Source of the DNA: Acinetobacter geminorum
GTDB taxonomy: Bacteria > Pseudomonadota > Gammaproteobacteria > Pseudomonadales > Moraxellaceae
DNA length: 54,088 nucleotides
Assembly (NCBI RefSeq): GCF_013009345.1
Contig: NZ_JABELE010000011.1
Coordinates: 1-54,088 of the forward strand
Reading direction: 5' to 3'
Shown: positions 16,983-26,671 of the stretch, piece after piece
Layout: every line of letters begins with the position of its first letter
Numbering within the stretch: the stretch's first letter is position 1
Notes under the pieces: generated by a model
The model's database searches: none
What the model was told of the DNA's origin: nothing
Seen by the model: only the letters and a program-made list of their open reading frames with translations
Made by a program: the position numbers and the translations under genes

Positions 16983-19181
16983 TTAGTCTTCTTTTTGTGC
17001 CTTATAGGCATAAGCATAGTTATAGCCATAACCATAGCCAGCGCTAGCACGTTGAATATCATTGAGAATAAAGCCGTTGACTTTAACACCAGCTTGTTCA
17101 AAGCGGTTAACTGTTAATTCAAGCTCTTTCATATGAGACTTAGCGTAACGAGCAACAATTAAGTTCACACCAGTGTACTGAGAAATAATAATACCATCAG
17201 TTACTGCAAGCACTGGTGGAGTATCAATAATGATATGGTCATATTGAGTTTGGAACTTCTCTAGTAAGTCTTTGAACTGGGTAGAGCTCAACATTTCTGA
17301 AGGGTTGGCTGGACTCTTACCACGGGTAATCACGTCGAGATTCGCAACTTGCGTTTTATGTAAAACTTGTGTCAAGTCAGCTTGGCCACTTAGTAATTCA
17401 GAAAGGCCAGGTTTTACGTCAACATCGAAGTATTTATGCATATAGCCACGACGCATATCAGCATCAATCAATAATACGCGTTTATTTCCTTGTGCAAAAA
17501 TAGTGGCTAAGTTAGTTGAAATAAAAGATTTACCAACTTCCGGAGATGGACCCGCAATCATAATAATATTATTTTTTGCTGAGGTTAAAGCAAAGTGAAT
17601 GGCAGTACGAATACTACGCAAACTTTCAATTGCAATATCATCACTACTTTTAACTGCTAAAATAGGAATACTCTTTTTCTTTTTCAAAATACTCATACGA
17701 GTCTCTTGAATAGGAGAACGAGGTACAGTCGCATAAACTGGCAGATCTAATTCATTTTCAATTTGAGTTGAATCATTAACTCCGCTACGCATCATTTTGC
17801 GTAATAATGCAATTAATACACCGATAAAACCACCAACAAAAATAGAAAGTATGAGAACAATCAATTTCTTAGGTTTAATCGGTTTAACAGGCTCTACAGC
17901 AGTATCAATAATGCGAACATTACCAATCTCACCCGCATTAGCGATTTTGAGTTGCTGATATGAGTTGAGTAATGATGTATACAGTTCAGTATTGACCTTT
18001 ACATCACGATATAGTTGTAAATATAAACGTTGGGTCTCAGGAAGTTGAGTTAAACGATTATTAAGGTCAGCAATCTTTTTATTAATCTCTGTAATTTGCG
18101 CATCAATTTGCAAGATTAATGGATGATCATTAGTATATTTAGCAGAAAGCTCAGCTTGTTTCTGTTGTAACTCAATTTTAAGCTTTTCTAAATCAATATT
18201 TTGTTTAAGTAATAATTCAGATTCAGCATTAACATCTACTGTTTTGTACTTTTCACGGAATTGGTTAAATTTGATCTCAGAATCTTCTAACTGTTTTCTA
18301 AGGTCTGGTAACTGTTTTTCAAGGAAAGCTAAAGTCTGTTTTGTTTCTAACGACTTTCTCTCAATATTTTGTTCATGATAAACATTTAACACATTATTAA
18401 GTACTTGTGTAATGTGTTCAGGATCTTGGCCTAGATAATTTAAACCAATAACACCGGTCATTTTACCTTTTTCAGCAACACTATAGATATCATTAAAATT
18501 TTTAGCAGCTGTTGGTAGAGCAAGCTTAGTTAAAGTGTAGCTTTGTTCTTTCAGATTACCTTGAGCATTAAGTTCTACCTGCCAAAGACCTCTATTTGTA
18601 TTTAATATATTTTTCTTGTTTAATTGACCATTAAATACAACTTGATCTTTGTACGTTAAAGTAAATTGATTTGCACCTTTGAACTCTAATTTTAAGGGTT
18701 TATCTAAATAATATTCAGGTACTTTAAGTTCTCGTATAATCAAATTATTATTTTGATTACTGTACACTATAGATTCATGACGATACTCAAGTCTACTCTT
18801 ATCATGTGAAATTAACTTATCGATCAATCCTGATTGGTTATCTTTGACGTTAATATCAAGATTAAGGTTACGGATGACTTGCCCTAAAACCATTCTAGAA
18901 CGAAGAATCTCTATTTCTGGATCAGCTGGTGATTTTTGAGATAGACCTCCACTGACTTTAGAAAGGTCACCAAGCAAAGCAGCAGAGGCAGCGCCTTTAC
19001 TGTCCTCAACTTGTACCATTGCATCTACAGAATAAGTATCTGGCGTTATCCGTAAATATAGCAAGGCACAAATTAAACTTAAGACCACGCAGCATGCTAT
19101 GATTTTCCACTGTGCAATCAATGAAAAGAATAACTCTTTTAAATCGATGCTATCTTCGCTAGTTTTAGAGTTTTGGTTCAT
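16983..19181 (-). CDS. wzc: Capsule polysaccharide co-polymerase and tyrosine autokinase Wzc
   Basis: I start at 19181 (MNQNSKTSEDSIDLKELFFSL). This 732-residue protein has two membrane helices (near 24-44 and 435-460) around a periplasmic coiled-coil domain of the Wzz type. The cytoplasmic BY-kinase carries Walker A GPSPEVGKSFISTNLA, Walker A' VLLIDADMRRG and Walker B IIIDTPPV. It ends in a tyrosine cluster (GYGYGYNYAYAYK). Wzc controls chain length and export by cycling phosphorylation of that tail, reversed by Wzb. The gene follows wzb on the reverse strand with a short gap. Confidence 0.96.
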   Translation of the reverse strand: MNQNSKTSEDSIDLKELFFSLIAQWKIIACCVVLSLICALLYLRITPDTYSVDAMVQVEDSKGAASAALLGDLSKVSGGLSQKSPADPEIEILRSRMVLGQVIRNLNLDINVKDNQSGLIDKLISHDKSRLEYRHESIVYSNQNNNLIIRELKVPEYYLDKPLKLEFKGANQFTLTYKDQVVFNGQLNKKNILNTNRGLWQVELNAQGNLKEQSYTLTKLALPTAAKNFNDIYSVAEKGKMTGVIGLNYLGQDPEHITQVLNNVLNVYHEQNIERKSLETKQTLAFLEKQLPDLRKQLEDSEIKFNQFREKYKTVDVNAESELLLKQNIDLEKLKIELQQKQAELSAKYTNDHPLILQIDAQITEINKKIADLNNRLTQLPETQRLYLQLYRDVKVNTELYTSLLNSYQQLKIANAGEIGNVRIIDTAVEPVKPIKPKKLIVLILSIFVGGFIGVLIALLRKMMRSGVNDSTQIENELDLPVYATVPRSPIQETRMSILKKKKSIPILAVKSSDDIAIESLRSIRTAIHFALTSAKNNIIMIAGPSPEVGKSFISTNLATIFAQGNKRVLLIDADMRRGYMHKYFDVDVKPGLSELLSGQADLTQVLHKTQVANLDVITRGKSPANPSEMLSSTQFKDLLEKFQTQYDHIIIDTPPVLAVTDGIIISQYTGVNLIVARYAKSHMKELELTVNRFEQAGVKVNGFILNDIQRASAGYGYGYNYAYAYKAQKED

Positions 19182-19202
19182 AAATTTACAACTAATATAC
19201 AA

Positions 19203-19631
19203 TTATAATTGAGTGCGCCAATCTTGCACATAGCTTTGAATGTTGCGGCAAGTCTGATCAAAAAAAGCTTGGTCATGCTGATAAGGATCAGGTATATTTT
19301 GCCCTTGCCAATGGCCAAGCCTAAAAATTTTACCCTTAGCAAATGGCCAAGTTTGTTCAATATGTTTTTGCTGATTATTGCTCATTACCAAAATCAAATC
19401 ATTTTGTTTGATCAATTCAGCGCTGAGCTGACGAGCCACGTGTGGTCTCATATCAATATTCAACTGATCCATACAATGAATCGCTTTATCATCTGCAGTA
19501 TGACCTACTAGGGCTGAAATACCAGCAGATGAGATGTTTAATGTAGGATGCTGGGCCTTTAAAAAGTACTCTGCCATTGGGCTACGGCAAATATTACCAA
19601 CACAGACCACTAAGATGTTTTGTAACTGCAT
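19203..19631 (-). CDS. wzb: Low molecular weight protein-tyrosine phosphatase Wzb
   Basis: The start at 19631 gives 142 residues, the normal Wzb length; the frame is open further up, but that part overlaps wza. The phosphate loop is VCVGNICRSPMAEY near residues 9-22 (C-x5-R type), and the general acid Asp is in IPDPYQHD near residue 112. Wzb removes phosphate from the Wzc tyrosine tail. The start lies one base past the wza stop, so translation is coupled. Confidence 0.94.
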   Translation of the reverse strand: MQLQNILVVCVGNICRSPMAEYFLKAQHPTLNISSAGISALVGHTADDKAIHCMDQLNIDMRPHVARQLSAELIKQNDLILVMSNNQQKHIEQTWPFAKGKIFRLGHWQGQNIPDPYQHDQAFFDQTCRNIQSYVQDWRTQL

Positions 19632-19632
19632 G

Positions 19633-20733
19633 CTAGTTTTTACCCAATTGATCAAAGGTATAAAGTGCACTTGAGAACGGTACAATCTGGTTCATGATAC
19701 GCTGCCAGCGTGTTAAGCCAGTTGCATCAATATAAACAATATCATTTTTTTGCATTTGGAATTGATTAGATAATGCAAGGTTGCCAAGACTGCTTAAGTT
19801 GAGTTGATAAATTGTCGATTTTCTTGTGTGTAAATCGGTACGCATCACGTAAATACGCGCCGCACTTGCAGAGTATGGGTTAACTCCTTCACTCTCACCC
19901 AATACATCACTCAAAGTCATACCTTGATCTCGTAATGGAATTGCTGAGCTTTTATTAGACTCACCCATAACGTAAAGTTTTTGGTTTTGCTTGGTATTTA
20001 CATAGATCGTATCATTGGGTTGTACTAATAACTTGTGTAATGAGTAACCTTGCTTCTCAAGTGCAACGACATTTAAGTTATAAACTTCACCATTACGAAT
20101 AAGCTGAATATCGGTATTGTCACCAGACTCTTGATTTACACCGCCTGCCATACTTAAGGCTGTATAAATACTGATGGGTTGATCATCTAAGTTATATTGA
20201 CCACTTTTCATAACCTGACCATTAACAAAGTAGCGTTTTGCCTGATAAGACAAGACTCGAACTACAACGTCAGGTGTTTTTAAATATTTAGCAAATTGAT
20301 TACGTAAATATTTATTGGTCTCAGCAAGTGTTTTTCCGGCAATATGAACTTGGCCTACAAGTGGTAATTGAACATTTCCTGTAGAGTCAATTGGATATCC
20401 AAATGCTTTAATATCACTAGAAGAACCTTGAACAGGAGGGGTAATTTCAGGATAAGCCCAAAGTTGAATAGATAAGACATCTCCAGGGCTTAAGCGATAT
20501 TGATAAAAAGGGGTGTGAAATAAAGCACTAATATTTCCTTGCGGTCGCAAAGATTCAGAACTGATTTTTGGAATATTGTTTTGGGTGAGTTGAACAACAG
20601 AAACTTCTGCTCCTTGAGCTGTTTTAAAAGTTCCCTGTTCAGGTAAGTCATAAGTTTGTAAGCCTGAGGTGACTGCACATCCTGTAAACGAAAGTGAAAT
20701 GGCTAAAAATAATAATGTGCTCTGATGCTTCAC
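19633..20733 (-). CDS. wza: Outer-membrane capsule export lipoprotein Wza
   Basis: I prefer a GTG start at 20733: AAGGG lies 7 bases upstream and the result (VKHQSTLLFLAISLSFTGC, read with Met first) is a clean lipoprotein signal of a 366-residue protein. In-frame ATGs at 20814 and 20775 would add 27 or 14 non-signal residues. The polysaccharide-export domain (YRLSPGDVLSIQLWAYPEITPP) is near 80-101 and is followed by two SLBB repeats. Wza forms the octameric outer-membrane channel with Wzc beneath. It heads the reverse wza-wzb-wzc operon. Confidence 0.94.
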   Translation of the reverse strand: MKHQSTLLFLAISLSFTGCAVTSGLQTYDLPEQGTFKTAQGAEVSVVQLTQNNIPKISSESLRPQGNISALFHTPFYQYRLSPGDVLSIQLWAYPEITPPVQGSSSDIKAFGYPIDSTGNVQLPLVGQVHIAGKTLAETNKYLRNQFAKYLKTPDVVVRVLSYQAKRYFVNGQVMKSGQYNLDDQPISIYTALSMAGGVNQESGDNTDIQLIRNGEVYNLNVVALEKQGYSLHKLLVQPNDTIYVNTKQNQKLYVMGESNKSSAIPLRDQGMTLSDVLGESEGVNPYSASAARIYVMRTDLHTRKSTIYQLNLSSLGNLALSNQFQMQKNDIVYIDATGLTRWQRIMNQIVPFSSALYTFDQLGKN

Positions 20734-20937
20734 ATTCAAACCCTTTATTGTTTGTAATCCAATGATACTTTGCATGAAGATATTGGATTGTAGTCTATAA
20801 TTAACCCAAATCATACTTTATTTGCTGAGCAGTGATTGTATATTTCGAGAAAATTTTGTTTAAAGTCTGCTATATTAACGTAGTAGGTCGTATCCATGAT
20901 GTTTCCCCATTTAAAATTAAATGGTTAGGTTTTATAT
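20734..20937. promoter_or_regulatory. Divergent promoter region of the capsule locus
   Basis: All capsule transcription in both directions starts from or passes this 204 bp spacer. Toward gna an extended -10 box TGCTATATT stands at 20868-20876, about 62 bp before the gna ATG; the -35 is weak. No certain promoter could be picked for wza. I did not find a RfaH ops/JUMPstart element. Confidence 0.5.
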
Positions 20938-22215
20938 ATGTTTCAACTCGAGCAACTAAAAATAGCAATCATCGGTTTAGGGTATGTTGGATTACCTTTG
21001 GCAGTTGAATTTGGTAAACATAAACCTACAATTGGATTTGATATAAATACAGATCGTATACAAGAACTAAAAAGTGGTCATGACCATACCTTAGAAGTAA
21101 CTTCTGACGAACTAAAACACGTACATCAGCTTTCATATACGGCAGATATTGAAGACTTAAAAACAGCAAACTTCTTTATTGTTACCGTGCCAACACCAAT
21201 AGATGATTTTAAGCAGCCTGATCTTACTCCCCTTGTAAAAGCATCTCAAAGTATTGCTAAAGTTCTAAAAAAGGGCGATATCGTTGTTTATGAGTCAACG
21301 GTTTACCCTGGTGCTACAGAAGAGGTATGTATACCTGAATTAGAAAAACATTCGGGTTTAAATTTTAATAAAGATTTCTTTGTTGGTTATAGTCCGGAAC
21401 GTATTAATCCTGGTGATAAACAGCGACGTGTAACCAATATTTTAAAAATTACATCGGGTTCCACTCCTGATGTCGCTGATTATATTGATCAGGTTTATAA
21501 TTTAATTATTGAAGTAGGGACGCATAAAGCACCAACTATCAAAGTTGCTGAGGCTGCTAAAGTCATTGAAAATACACAAAGAGATGTGAATATTGCATTA
21601 ATCAATGAATTGGCTCTGATTTTTAATAAAATGGGTATCGATACAGAAGATGTACTCAAGGCCGCAGGTACAAAATGGAATTTTTTAAACTTTAGACCTG
21701 GTTTAGTTGGTGGTCATTGTATTGGTGTTGATCCGTATTATTTAACGCATAAAGCAGAGTCAATTGGTTTACATCCAGAAATTATTTTGGCAGCTCGTCG
21801 TTTAAATGATCGTATGGGTGAATATGTTGCAACCCAATTGATCAAAGAAATGGTAAAGCAACGCATACAAGTAGTTGGTGCTCGTATATTAATTTTAGGT
21901 TTGAGTTTTAAAGAGAACTGCCCAGATATACGAAATACTAAGATTGTAGATATGGTTAAAGCACTAAAAGAATACGATTTAGATCTTGATATCTATGATC
22001 CTTGGGTAGATAGTGCCGAGGTTGAAGCAGAGTATGGGTTAGCTCCAATCATGGAATTAAAACAAGGTCGGTATGACGCTATCGTAATTGCAGTTGCACA
22101 TGATCAGTTTAAGGTAATGAGTACTGAAGACTTTCATTCTTTAGGTAAAAAAAAGCATGTGCTTTATGATTTAAAGCATGTTCTTAATAAAGTAGATGCA
22201 GATTTAAGACTATAG
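20938..22215 (+). CDS. gna: UDP-N-acetylhexosamine 6-dehydrogenase (Gna)
   Basis: This 425-residue nucleotide-sugar dehydrogenase of the WbpA/WbpO/TviB group has the NAD loop IIGLGYVGLPLAVEFG near 10-25, TVPTPID near 85-91, the YESTVYPGATEEV block near 117-129, and the catalytic Cys in GLVGGHCIGVDPYY near 255-268. It oxidises UDP-GalNAc or UDP-GlcNAc to the uronate, a common acidic component of Acinetobacter capsules. It is distinct from the ugd further right, which belongs to the shared sugar-precursor module. The gene opens the forward capsule operon, and wzx starts 2 bp after its stop. Confidence 0.9.
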   Translation: MFQLEQLKIAIIGLGYVGLPLAVEFGKHKPTIGFDINTDRIQELKSGHDHTLEVTSDELKHVHQLSYTADIEDLKTANFFIVTVPTPIDDFKQPDLTPLVKASQSIAKVLKKGDIVVYESTVYPGATEEVCIPELEKHSGLNFNKDFFVGYSPERINPGDKQRRVTNILKITSGSTPDVADYIDQVYNLIIEVGTHKAPTIKVAEAAKVIENTQRDVNIALINELALIFNKMGIDTEDVLKAAGTKWNFLNFRPGLVGGHCIGVDPYYLTHKAESIGLHPEIILAARRLNDRMGEYVATQLIKEMVKQRIQVVGARILILGLSFKENCPDIRNTKIVDMVKALKEYDLDLDIYDPWVDSAEVEAEYGLAPIMELKQGRYDAIVIAVAHDQFKVMSTEDFHSLGKKKHVLYDLKHVLNKVDADLRL

Positions 22216-22217
22216 CA

Positions 22218-23507
22218 ATGGTATTAATCGGGAAGTTAAAGAACAAAGTATTTGTCAATTCTGTTTGGATGATGTCTGAAAAACTCATTTCAATTTTTGG
22301 TTTAATCTTTGTTACTTCATTTGTTGCAAAGTATATAGGCCCTGAAAATTTTGGAAAATTAACTTTTGCAAGTTCAATTTTTTCTATTATTCAAACGATT
22401 GCAATGTTTGGATCGGAAAATATTATTTTTCAAAAAACCTCTAAAAACAGAAAATTAGGTGAATATATAATTGATTCCACAAAAATAATTAGAGACATTC
22501 TGTATCTTGCTTTTTCATCTTTTACATTGTTTTATATTTATTATTTTGCTGATTATTTAACTTTTGTATTTTCACTTGCGACAAGTGTAGCGATTTATTT
22601 TGCTGTTCATGATGTATATTCAATATATTTTAATGCAATTTTGCAATCTAAAATAAATGCATATTGTAATATTTTAGCTTTAATTATTTCATTAATTATA
22701 AGATATTGCATTGCAAAATTTCAGCTAGCAGTAGAGTTATTATGTGTTCCGATAATAATGATTACCTTAGTACCTTTTTTTATTAGAAAATATTTGTATG
22801 CACGGAAAAAAGTGAGTGAAAGTGATATTGTAATAGAAAAATTTAAGCGTTATCGAAAATTTATGTTGGGTGTGGGGCGTAAACTTGCTTTCTACTCACT
22901 TTCGGTTGCAATTTTTACAAAAACATCGCAGTTATTTCTAGGTGTTGAGTCGCAATATGATTTGGGTATTTATACTGTAGCAATGACATTGGGGAATAGT
23001 TTCTATTTTGTTTTGGTTGCAATAATTTCTTCATATTTTACACAGATTTATGTTGAGAAGGATTTTGAAAAAAGTCAAAATATGGTTGCTAAGCTAAGTT
23101 TGGTTATTATCTTAATATGTTCGCTAGTAATGGTTATTTTTTCTTTAACAGGACATTATATTATTGAATGGTTATATGGCAAGCAATATACAAGTGTAAA
23201 TAATATTCTAATATTTACAGTATTTGTTACGTTATTTTCAGGGCTTTCCACAATTGCGGAGAAGTACTTATTGAAATTTAATGCATATGACTATTTGAAG
23301 AAAAAAACACTTTGTTTAGTTGTATTTAATATCATGCTAACAGCTGTTTCTGTTCATTTTTGGGGCTTAAATGGTGCAGTTTTTGCCATTTTAACTACAG
23401 AAATTATGTCATTTTCTATATTTAACTATTTTTATAAAGATAGAATCATACTCGATGTTCAAAAGAGAATTTTTTTACCTTCCACTTATAGAAAAGAGTA
23501 CAACTAA
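22218..23507 (+). CDS. wzx: K-unit flippase Wzx
   Basis: This 429-residue polytopic protein of the MOP superfamily begins FVNSVWMMSEKLISIFGLIFVTSFVAKYIGPENFGKL in outline, typical of Wzx, and has about 12 hydrophobic helices. Wzx moves the completed undecaprenyl-linked capsule unit across the inner membrane. Base composition is far AT-richer than the flanking housekeeping genes, as in exchangeable capsule cassettes. It overlaps the next gene by one base (TAATG). Confidence 0.9.
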   Translation: MVLIGKLKNKVFVNSVWMMSEKLISIFGLIFVTSFVAKYIGPENFGKLTFASSIFSIIQTIAMFGSENIIFQKTSKNRKLGEYIIDSTKIIRDILYLAFSSFTLFYIYYFADYLTFVFSLATSVAIYFAVHDVYSIYFNAILQSKINAYCNILALIISLIIRYCIAKFQLAVELLCVPIIMITLVPFFIRKYLYARKKVSESDIVIEKFKRYRKFMLGVGRKLAFYSLSVAIFTKTSQLFLGVESQYDLGIYTVAMTLGNSFYFVLVAIISSYFTQIYVEKDFEKSQNMVAKLSLVIILICSLVMVIFSLTGHYIIEWLYGKQYTSVNNILIFTVFVTLFSGLSTIAEKYLLKFNAYDYLKKKTLCLVVFNIMLTAVSVHFWGLNGAVFAILTTEIMSFSIFNYFYKDRIILDVQKRIFLPSTYRKEYN

Positions 23508-24454
23508 TGATAATTTTAAGTGTAATTGTTCCTATATATAAAGTAGAAGAATATATTGTTGAGTGTATTGAGAGTATATGTAATCAATTGATCAGTGGCG
23601 TAGAGATTATTTTGGTTGATGATGGTACACCTGATACATCTATGGCTTTAGCACGTAATTATATTGCTCAAAAATATCCTCATTTTGAAAATCAATTTGT
23701 TTTTATTGATCAAAAAAACCAAGGTCAAAGTGTTGCTAGAAATAATGCATTAAAAATAGCAAAGGGTGAGTATATTGGATTTTTGGATTCAGACGATTAT
23801 TTATTGCCAAACTATTTTTATGAATTAATGAAAGTTATAAATGAGAAAAATGTAGAAATAATTCATTTTAATGCTAAACAATATACTGAAGATCAAGGCT
23901 ATATCGATAGTATGTGTTTTGTGAAGGAAAATAAAGTTTCAATTAATAATGAACTTTATCGTGAGAAATTGTTTTTACAAGCTTATTGGTATCCTTGGTT
24001 GAGGGTTATTAGAAAAGATGTTTTAAACAAATTTCAATTTGATGCTAATGTATATATGGAGGATAAGTTGCTTTTTCCAAAAATTTACTATTTTACAGAT
24101 GGTTGTGAAATTTTTGAAATGAAAAAGGAACTAGTTTGTTATAGGCATCGAGATGGCAGTTCAATAAGGAGTGGTTATCCTGAACCACTTTTAAAAGGAA
24201 TTGACTTAGGGATAAAAAAATTTATTCCAACAAGTGAAGCCCCACTTTACTCTATTATCTATAATCAATTTTTAGCCCAAAAAATATCAACAATGATTGA
24301 TAGAGAGCAAAGCTTTTTTAGTATTTATTTTTTTGCTTTAAATGAGGTAGGTAATATTAAACTTAATTATAAAATAAGTTACAAGGTTTTTTTGTTAAAA
24401 TACTGTACTTTGATTTATATAGCTATTTTAAAATTAAGAAATTTCTTTAGATAG
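23507..24454 (+). CDS. Family 2 glycosyltransferase, capsule
   Basis: This 315-residue enzyme has the GT-A fold of family GT2. SVIVPIYKVEEYIVECIESI is at the N-terminus, ILVDDGTPD near 36-44, the metal-binding DSDD in IGFLDSDDYLLP near 88-99, and a later acidic motif YMEDKLLFP. A hydrophobic C-terminal segment may attach it to the membrane. It adds one sugar to the capsule unit; donor and linkage cannot be read. It is followed by a 36-codon frame and a second GT2 gene. Confidence 0.88.
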   Translation: MIILSVIVPIYKVEEYIVECIESICNQLISGVEIILVDDGTPDTSMALARNYIAQKYPHFENQFVFIDQKNQGQSVARNNALKIAKGEYIGFLDSDDYLLPNYFYELMKVINEKNVEIIHFNAKQYTEDQGYIDSMCFVKENKVSINNELYREKLFLQAYWYPWLRVIRKDVLNKFQFDANVYMEDKLLFPKIYYFTDGCEIFEMKKELVCYRHRDGSSIRSGYPEPLLKGIDLGIKKFIPTSEAPLYSIIYNQFLAQKISTMIDREQSFFSIYFFALNEVGNIKLNYKISYKVFLLKYCTLIYIAILKLRNFFR

Positions 24455-24467
24455 TCAAGGTGTATAT

Positions 24468-24578
24468 ATGAATTCAGTTTTTAGAACTAATAAAATAATG
24501 GCAACTCTAATATTCTTTATATTTAATGTTGCTTGTAGTGTTTTCTATTTTGTATTTCAAGTCCTATATTTTTCATGA
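24468..24578 (+). CDS. Possible 36-residue membrane peptide inside the capsule operon
   Basis: An ATG at 24468 has AAGG about 7-8 bases upstream and opens 36 codons ending in TGA. Residues 12-36 are almost all hydrophobic or aromatic (ATLIFFIFNVACSVFYF...), so it would be a single membrane span. It occupies a 149 bp gap where the neighbouring operon genes are otherwise tightly packed. It may be a real small protein or the remnant of a lost acyltransferase or polymerase gene; no family is recognised. Confidence 0.4.
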   Translation: MNSVFRTNKIMATLIFFIFNVACSVFYFVFQVLYFS

Positions 24579-24603
24579 ATGAATTTAGAAGTTGGTATTT
24601 AAA

Positions 24604-25611
24604 ATGAAAAAATTATCAATAGTTATTCCTGCATTTAATGCGGAAAATTACATTATAAATACACTAGTCTCTATGGTTAATCAGCCTGTTGATTTTAATA
24701 ATATTGAGTTAATAGTTGTTAATGATGGGTCTAGTGATAAAACTCTTGAGTCGGTGGAGCAATTTTCTAAAGGAGTTCCTGGTATTACATTAAATATCTA
24801 TTCAAAAGAAAATGGAGGATTAGGTAGTGCTAGAAATTTTGGCATAGAAAAAGCTAAAGGTGATTATATTTGGTTTTTTGATGCAGATGATATAATGGAG
24901 AAAGGATCTCTACCTAAGGTGATGTCAAAATTAAATGATGATTTGGATTTATTGGGTTTTGGTGTAAAGGAAACGTACGTTAAGACTAATAAAATTAAAG
25001 TGGTAAATGTTAAGAATAGACCAATTAATGTAGTTGTAAATGGTAGAAATTATATTGAAAATTATGATATTGGGCATTCAGCATGTTGTTTTATAGTTAA
25101 GAAATCAATTTTAATAGAGAATTCTATTTATTTTTTAGAAGATGTACTTAGTGAAGATTTTGATTTTGAGTTGAGGTTATTTGAAAAATGTAAGAATATT
25201 ACACATATAGATGCTATTTGTTATAATTATATTATTAGAGAAGGTTCATTAAGTCGAAGAAAAAATAGTGAATATTATACTTTTCATCACCGAAGTATGA
25301 TAAAAATTATTGATAATTTAAATTTAAATTTTAGGAAATCTAAGGATTTAGATTATAAAAAAAGTGTAGAAATTTATATTACACGTATTAAAATAATTGC
25401 TCTTATTAATTTATTAAAATCTACCTTGCCAAAAGATAAAGTAAATTTATTTTTTCAGCAGTTTAAGCAAGGCGGTTTTTTAGAATTGGCGGATTATCGT
25501 AAGTCTAAGCTAGGTTGGAAGCACTATATAGTTTTTACTCTCGTTAATTTTAATCTTATTGAATTATTTCTTTTTTTAAAAAATAATTTAGTTCTATTTA
25601 AATCGAGGTAG
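24604..25611 (+). CDS. Family 2 glycosyltransferase, capsule
   Basis: The ATG at 24604 begins KKLSIVIPAFNAENYIINTL after the Met; a TTG at 24592 is possible but adds nothing. This 335-residue GT2 enzyme has VVNDGSSDKTLESV near 38-51, the DADD motif in YIWFFDADDIMEKG near 87-100, and EDFDFELRLF near 181-190. It is paralogous in fold, but not close in sequence, to the preceding transferase. The sugar is unknown. It is very AT-rich. Its stop lies 6 bp before the wzy GTG. Confidence 0.88.
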   Translation: MKKLSIVIPAFNAENYIINTLVSMVNQPVDFNNIELIVVNDGSSDKTLESVEQFSKGVPGITLNIYSKENGGLGSARNFGIEKAKGDYIWFFDADDIMEKGSLPKVMSKLNDDLDLLGFGVKETYVKTNKIKVVNVKNRPINVVVNGRNYIENYDIGHSACCFIVKKSILIENSIYFLEDVLSEDFDFELRLFEKCKNITHIDAICYNYIIREGSLSRRKNSEYYTFHHRSMIKIIDNLNLNFRKSKDLDYKKSVEIYITRIKIIALINLLKSTLPKDKVNLFFQQFKQGGFLELADYRKSKLGWKHYIVFTLVNFNLIELFLFLKNNLVLFKSR

Positions 25612-25617
25612 TGATTA

Positions 25618-26658
25618 GTGAATTTAAGACTTAGATTGAATACGATAATTTTTTTAATTATATCATCTATATTTTCTTTAATAGTCGGCATGAGAGGTAA
25701 TACTAATGATACCTATACTTATTACTTTATTTTTAAGAATGTTGATTCCTATGATTTAATGAATTATAGCGATTTTTACTCTAGAACTGGGGTTGAAGTT
25801 GGTTGGGGATTATATTCAAAAATTATTTCATTATTTTCAAATAGTGAGGTGGTTTTATTTACAATTTTTTCATTACTAACTTTTTATTTTATATATAAAA
25901 CAAGTGATATTATTAAATTAAAATTTATTTATGTGATGTGTTTTTATTTGCCAACAGGTTTTTTTTTGATGCAACAATTTATGCAAATTCGTCAAGGTTT
26001 TGCTGTTCCTGTAGTAATATATGCGAGCTTTCTATATTTGGAAAATAAGAAATTATTAGCAATATTATTTTTTTCTTTAGCAGTTCTGTTTCATCAAACA
26101 GTTATAGTTTATATTTTATTTTTATTCGTTTTTTTGTTGATCTATAAATATTTTTTTGAAGAAAATAAGCCGTTGAATTTTAAGATATATATGATATCTA
26201 TTCTTTTGTTGGGTACTATATTTTCTCGTGTAGTATTTTTACCTTTGGCTTTATCTTTTTTTAGTAGGCTGCAATCATATGCTAATACAGATTATGCTGA
26301 AAGTGTTAGTCTTTTGGGATTAGCTAATATTAAATTTTATATAGAATTTATTTTTATACTATTTTTTATGCATAAAAAAGATTTGAATGATAAATTTCTT
26401 ATATTGATGATTTTTGTTTTTACGATAGGCTTAGCCATTCGCATAGCTTTCTTCGATTTTGCAATTTTAAGTGGCCGCTTGTCTAATGTATTTTTATTTA
26501 TAGAAATATTTCTTATGCCATACTTTATTTATAAGCGTTTTAGTAAAATAGTTTTGCTTACTACTCTTGTTTTATACTTTCTCATAATTGGTTTTATATC
26601 GTGGAACTTTCAAGTAGCAGAGTATTTAGCAGATTCTTATTTTTATCCTTTGTATTAA
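25618..26658 (+). CDS. wzy: Capsule repeat-unit polymerase Wzy
   Basis: This 346-residue protein starts with GTG at 25618, with GAGG inside the end of the previous gene as its ribosome site. About ten hydrophobic helices cover the length. The stretch RGNTNDTYTYYFIFKN near 23-38 and QQFMQIRQGFAVPVVIYASF near 118-137 match the EpsG-like Wzy group, where the RxG loop is conserved. It links K units on the periplasmic side and sets the linkage between repeats. Assignment rests on topology, the EpsG-like loops and being the only such gene in the cluster. Confidence 0.85.
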   Translation: MNLRLRLNTIIFLIISSIFSLIVGMRGNTNDTYTYYFIFKNVDSYDLMNYSDFYSRTGVEVGWGLYSKIISLFSNSEVVLFTIFSLLTFYFIYKTSDIIKLKFIYVMCFYLPTGFFLMQQFMQIRQGFAVPVVIYASFLYLENKKLLAILFFSLAVLFHQTVIVYILFLFVFLLIYKYFFEENKPLNFKIYMISILLLGTIFSRVVFLPLALSFFSRLQSYANTDYAESVSLLGLANIKFYIEFIFILFFMHKKDLNDKFLILMIFVFTIGLAIRIAFFDFAILSGRLSNVFLFIEIFLMPYFIYKRFSKIVLLTTLVLYFLIIGFISWNFQVAEYLADSYFYPLY

Positions 26659-26671
26659 TTATGAGATAGCT

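Noticed and set aside
20734..20814. Longer Wza start (ATG at 20814 or 20775)
   Set aside because: It would place 14-27 residues before the lipoprotein signal; the GTG at 20733 has AAGGG at a proper distance.
20821..20937. JUMPstart/ops element for RfaH control of the capsule operon
   Set aside because: GTAGTAGGTCGTA near 20880 resembles ops only loosely; the GGCGGTAGCGT core is absent.
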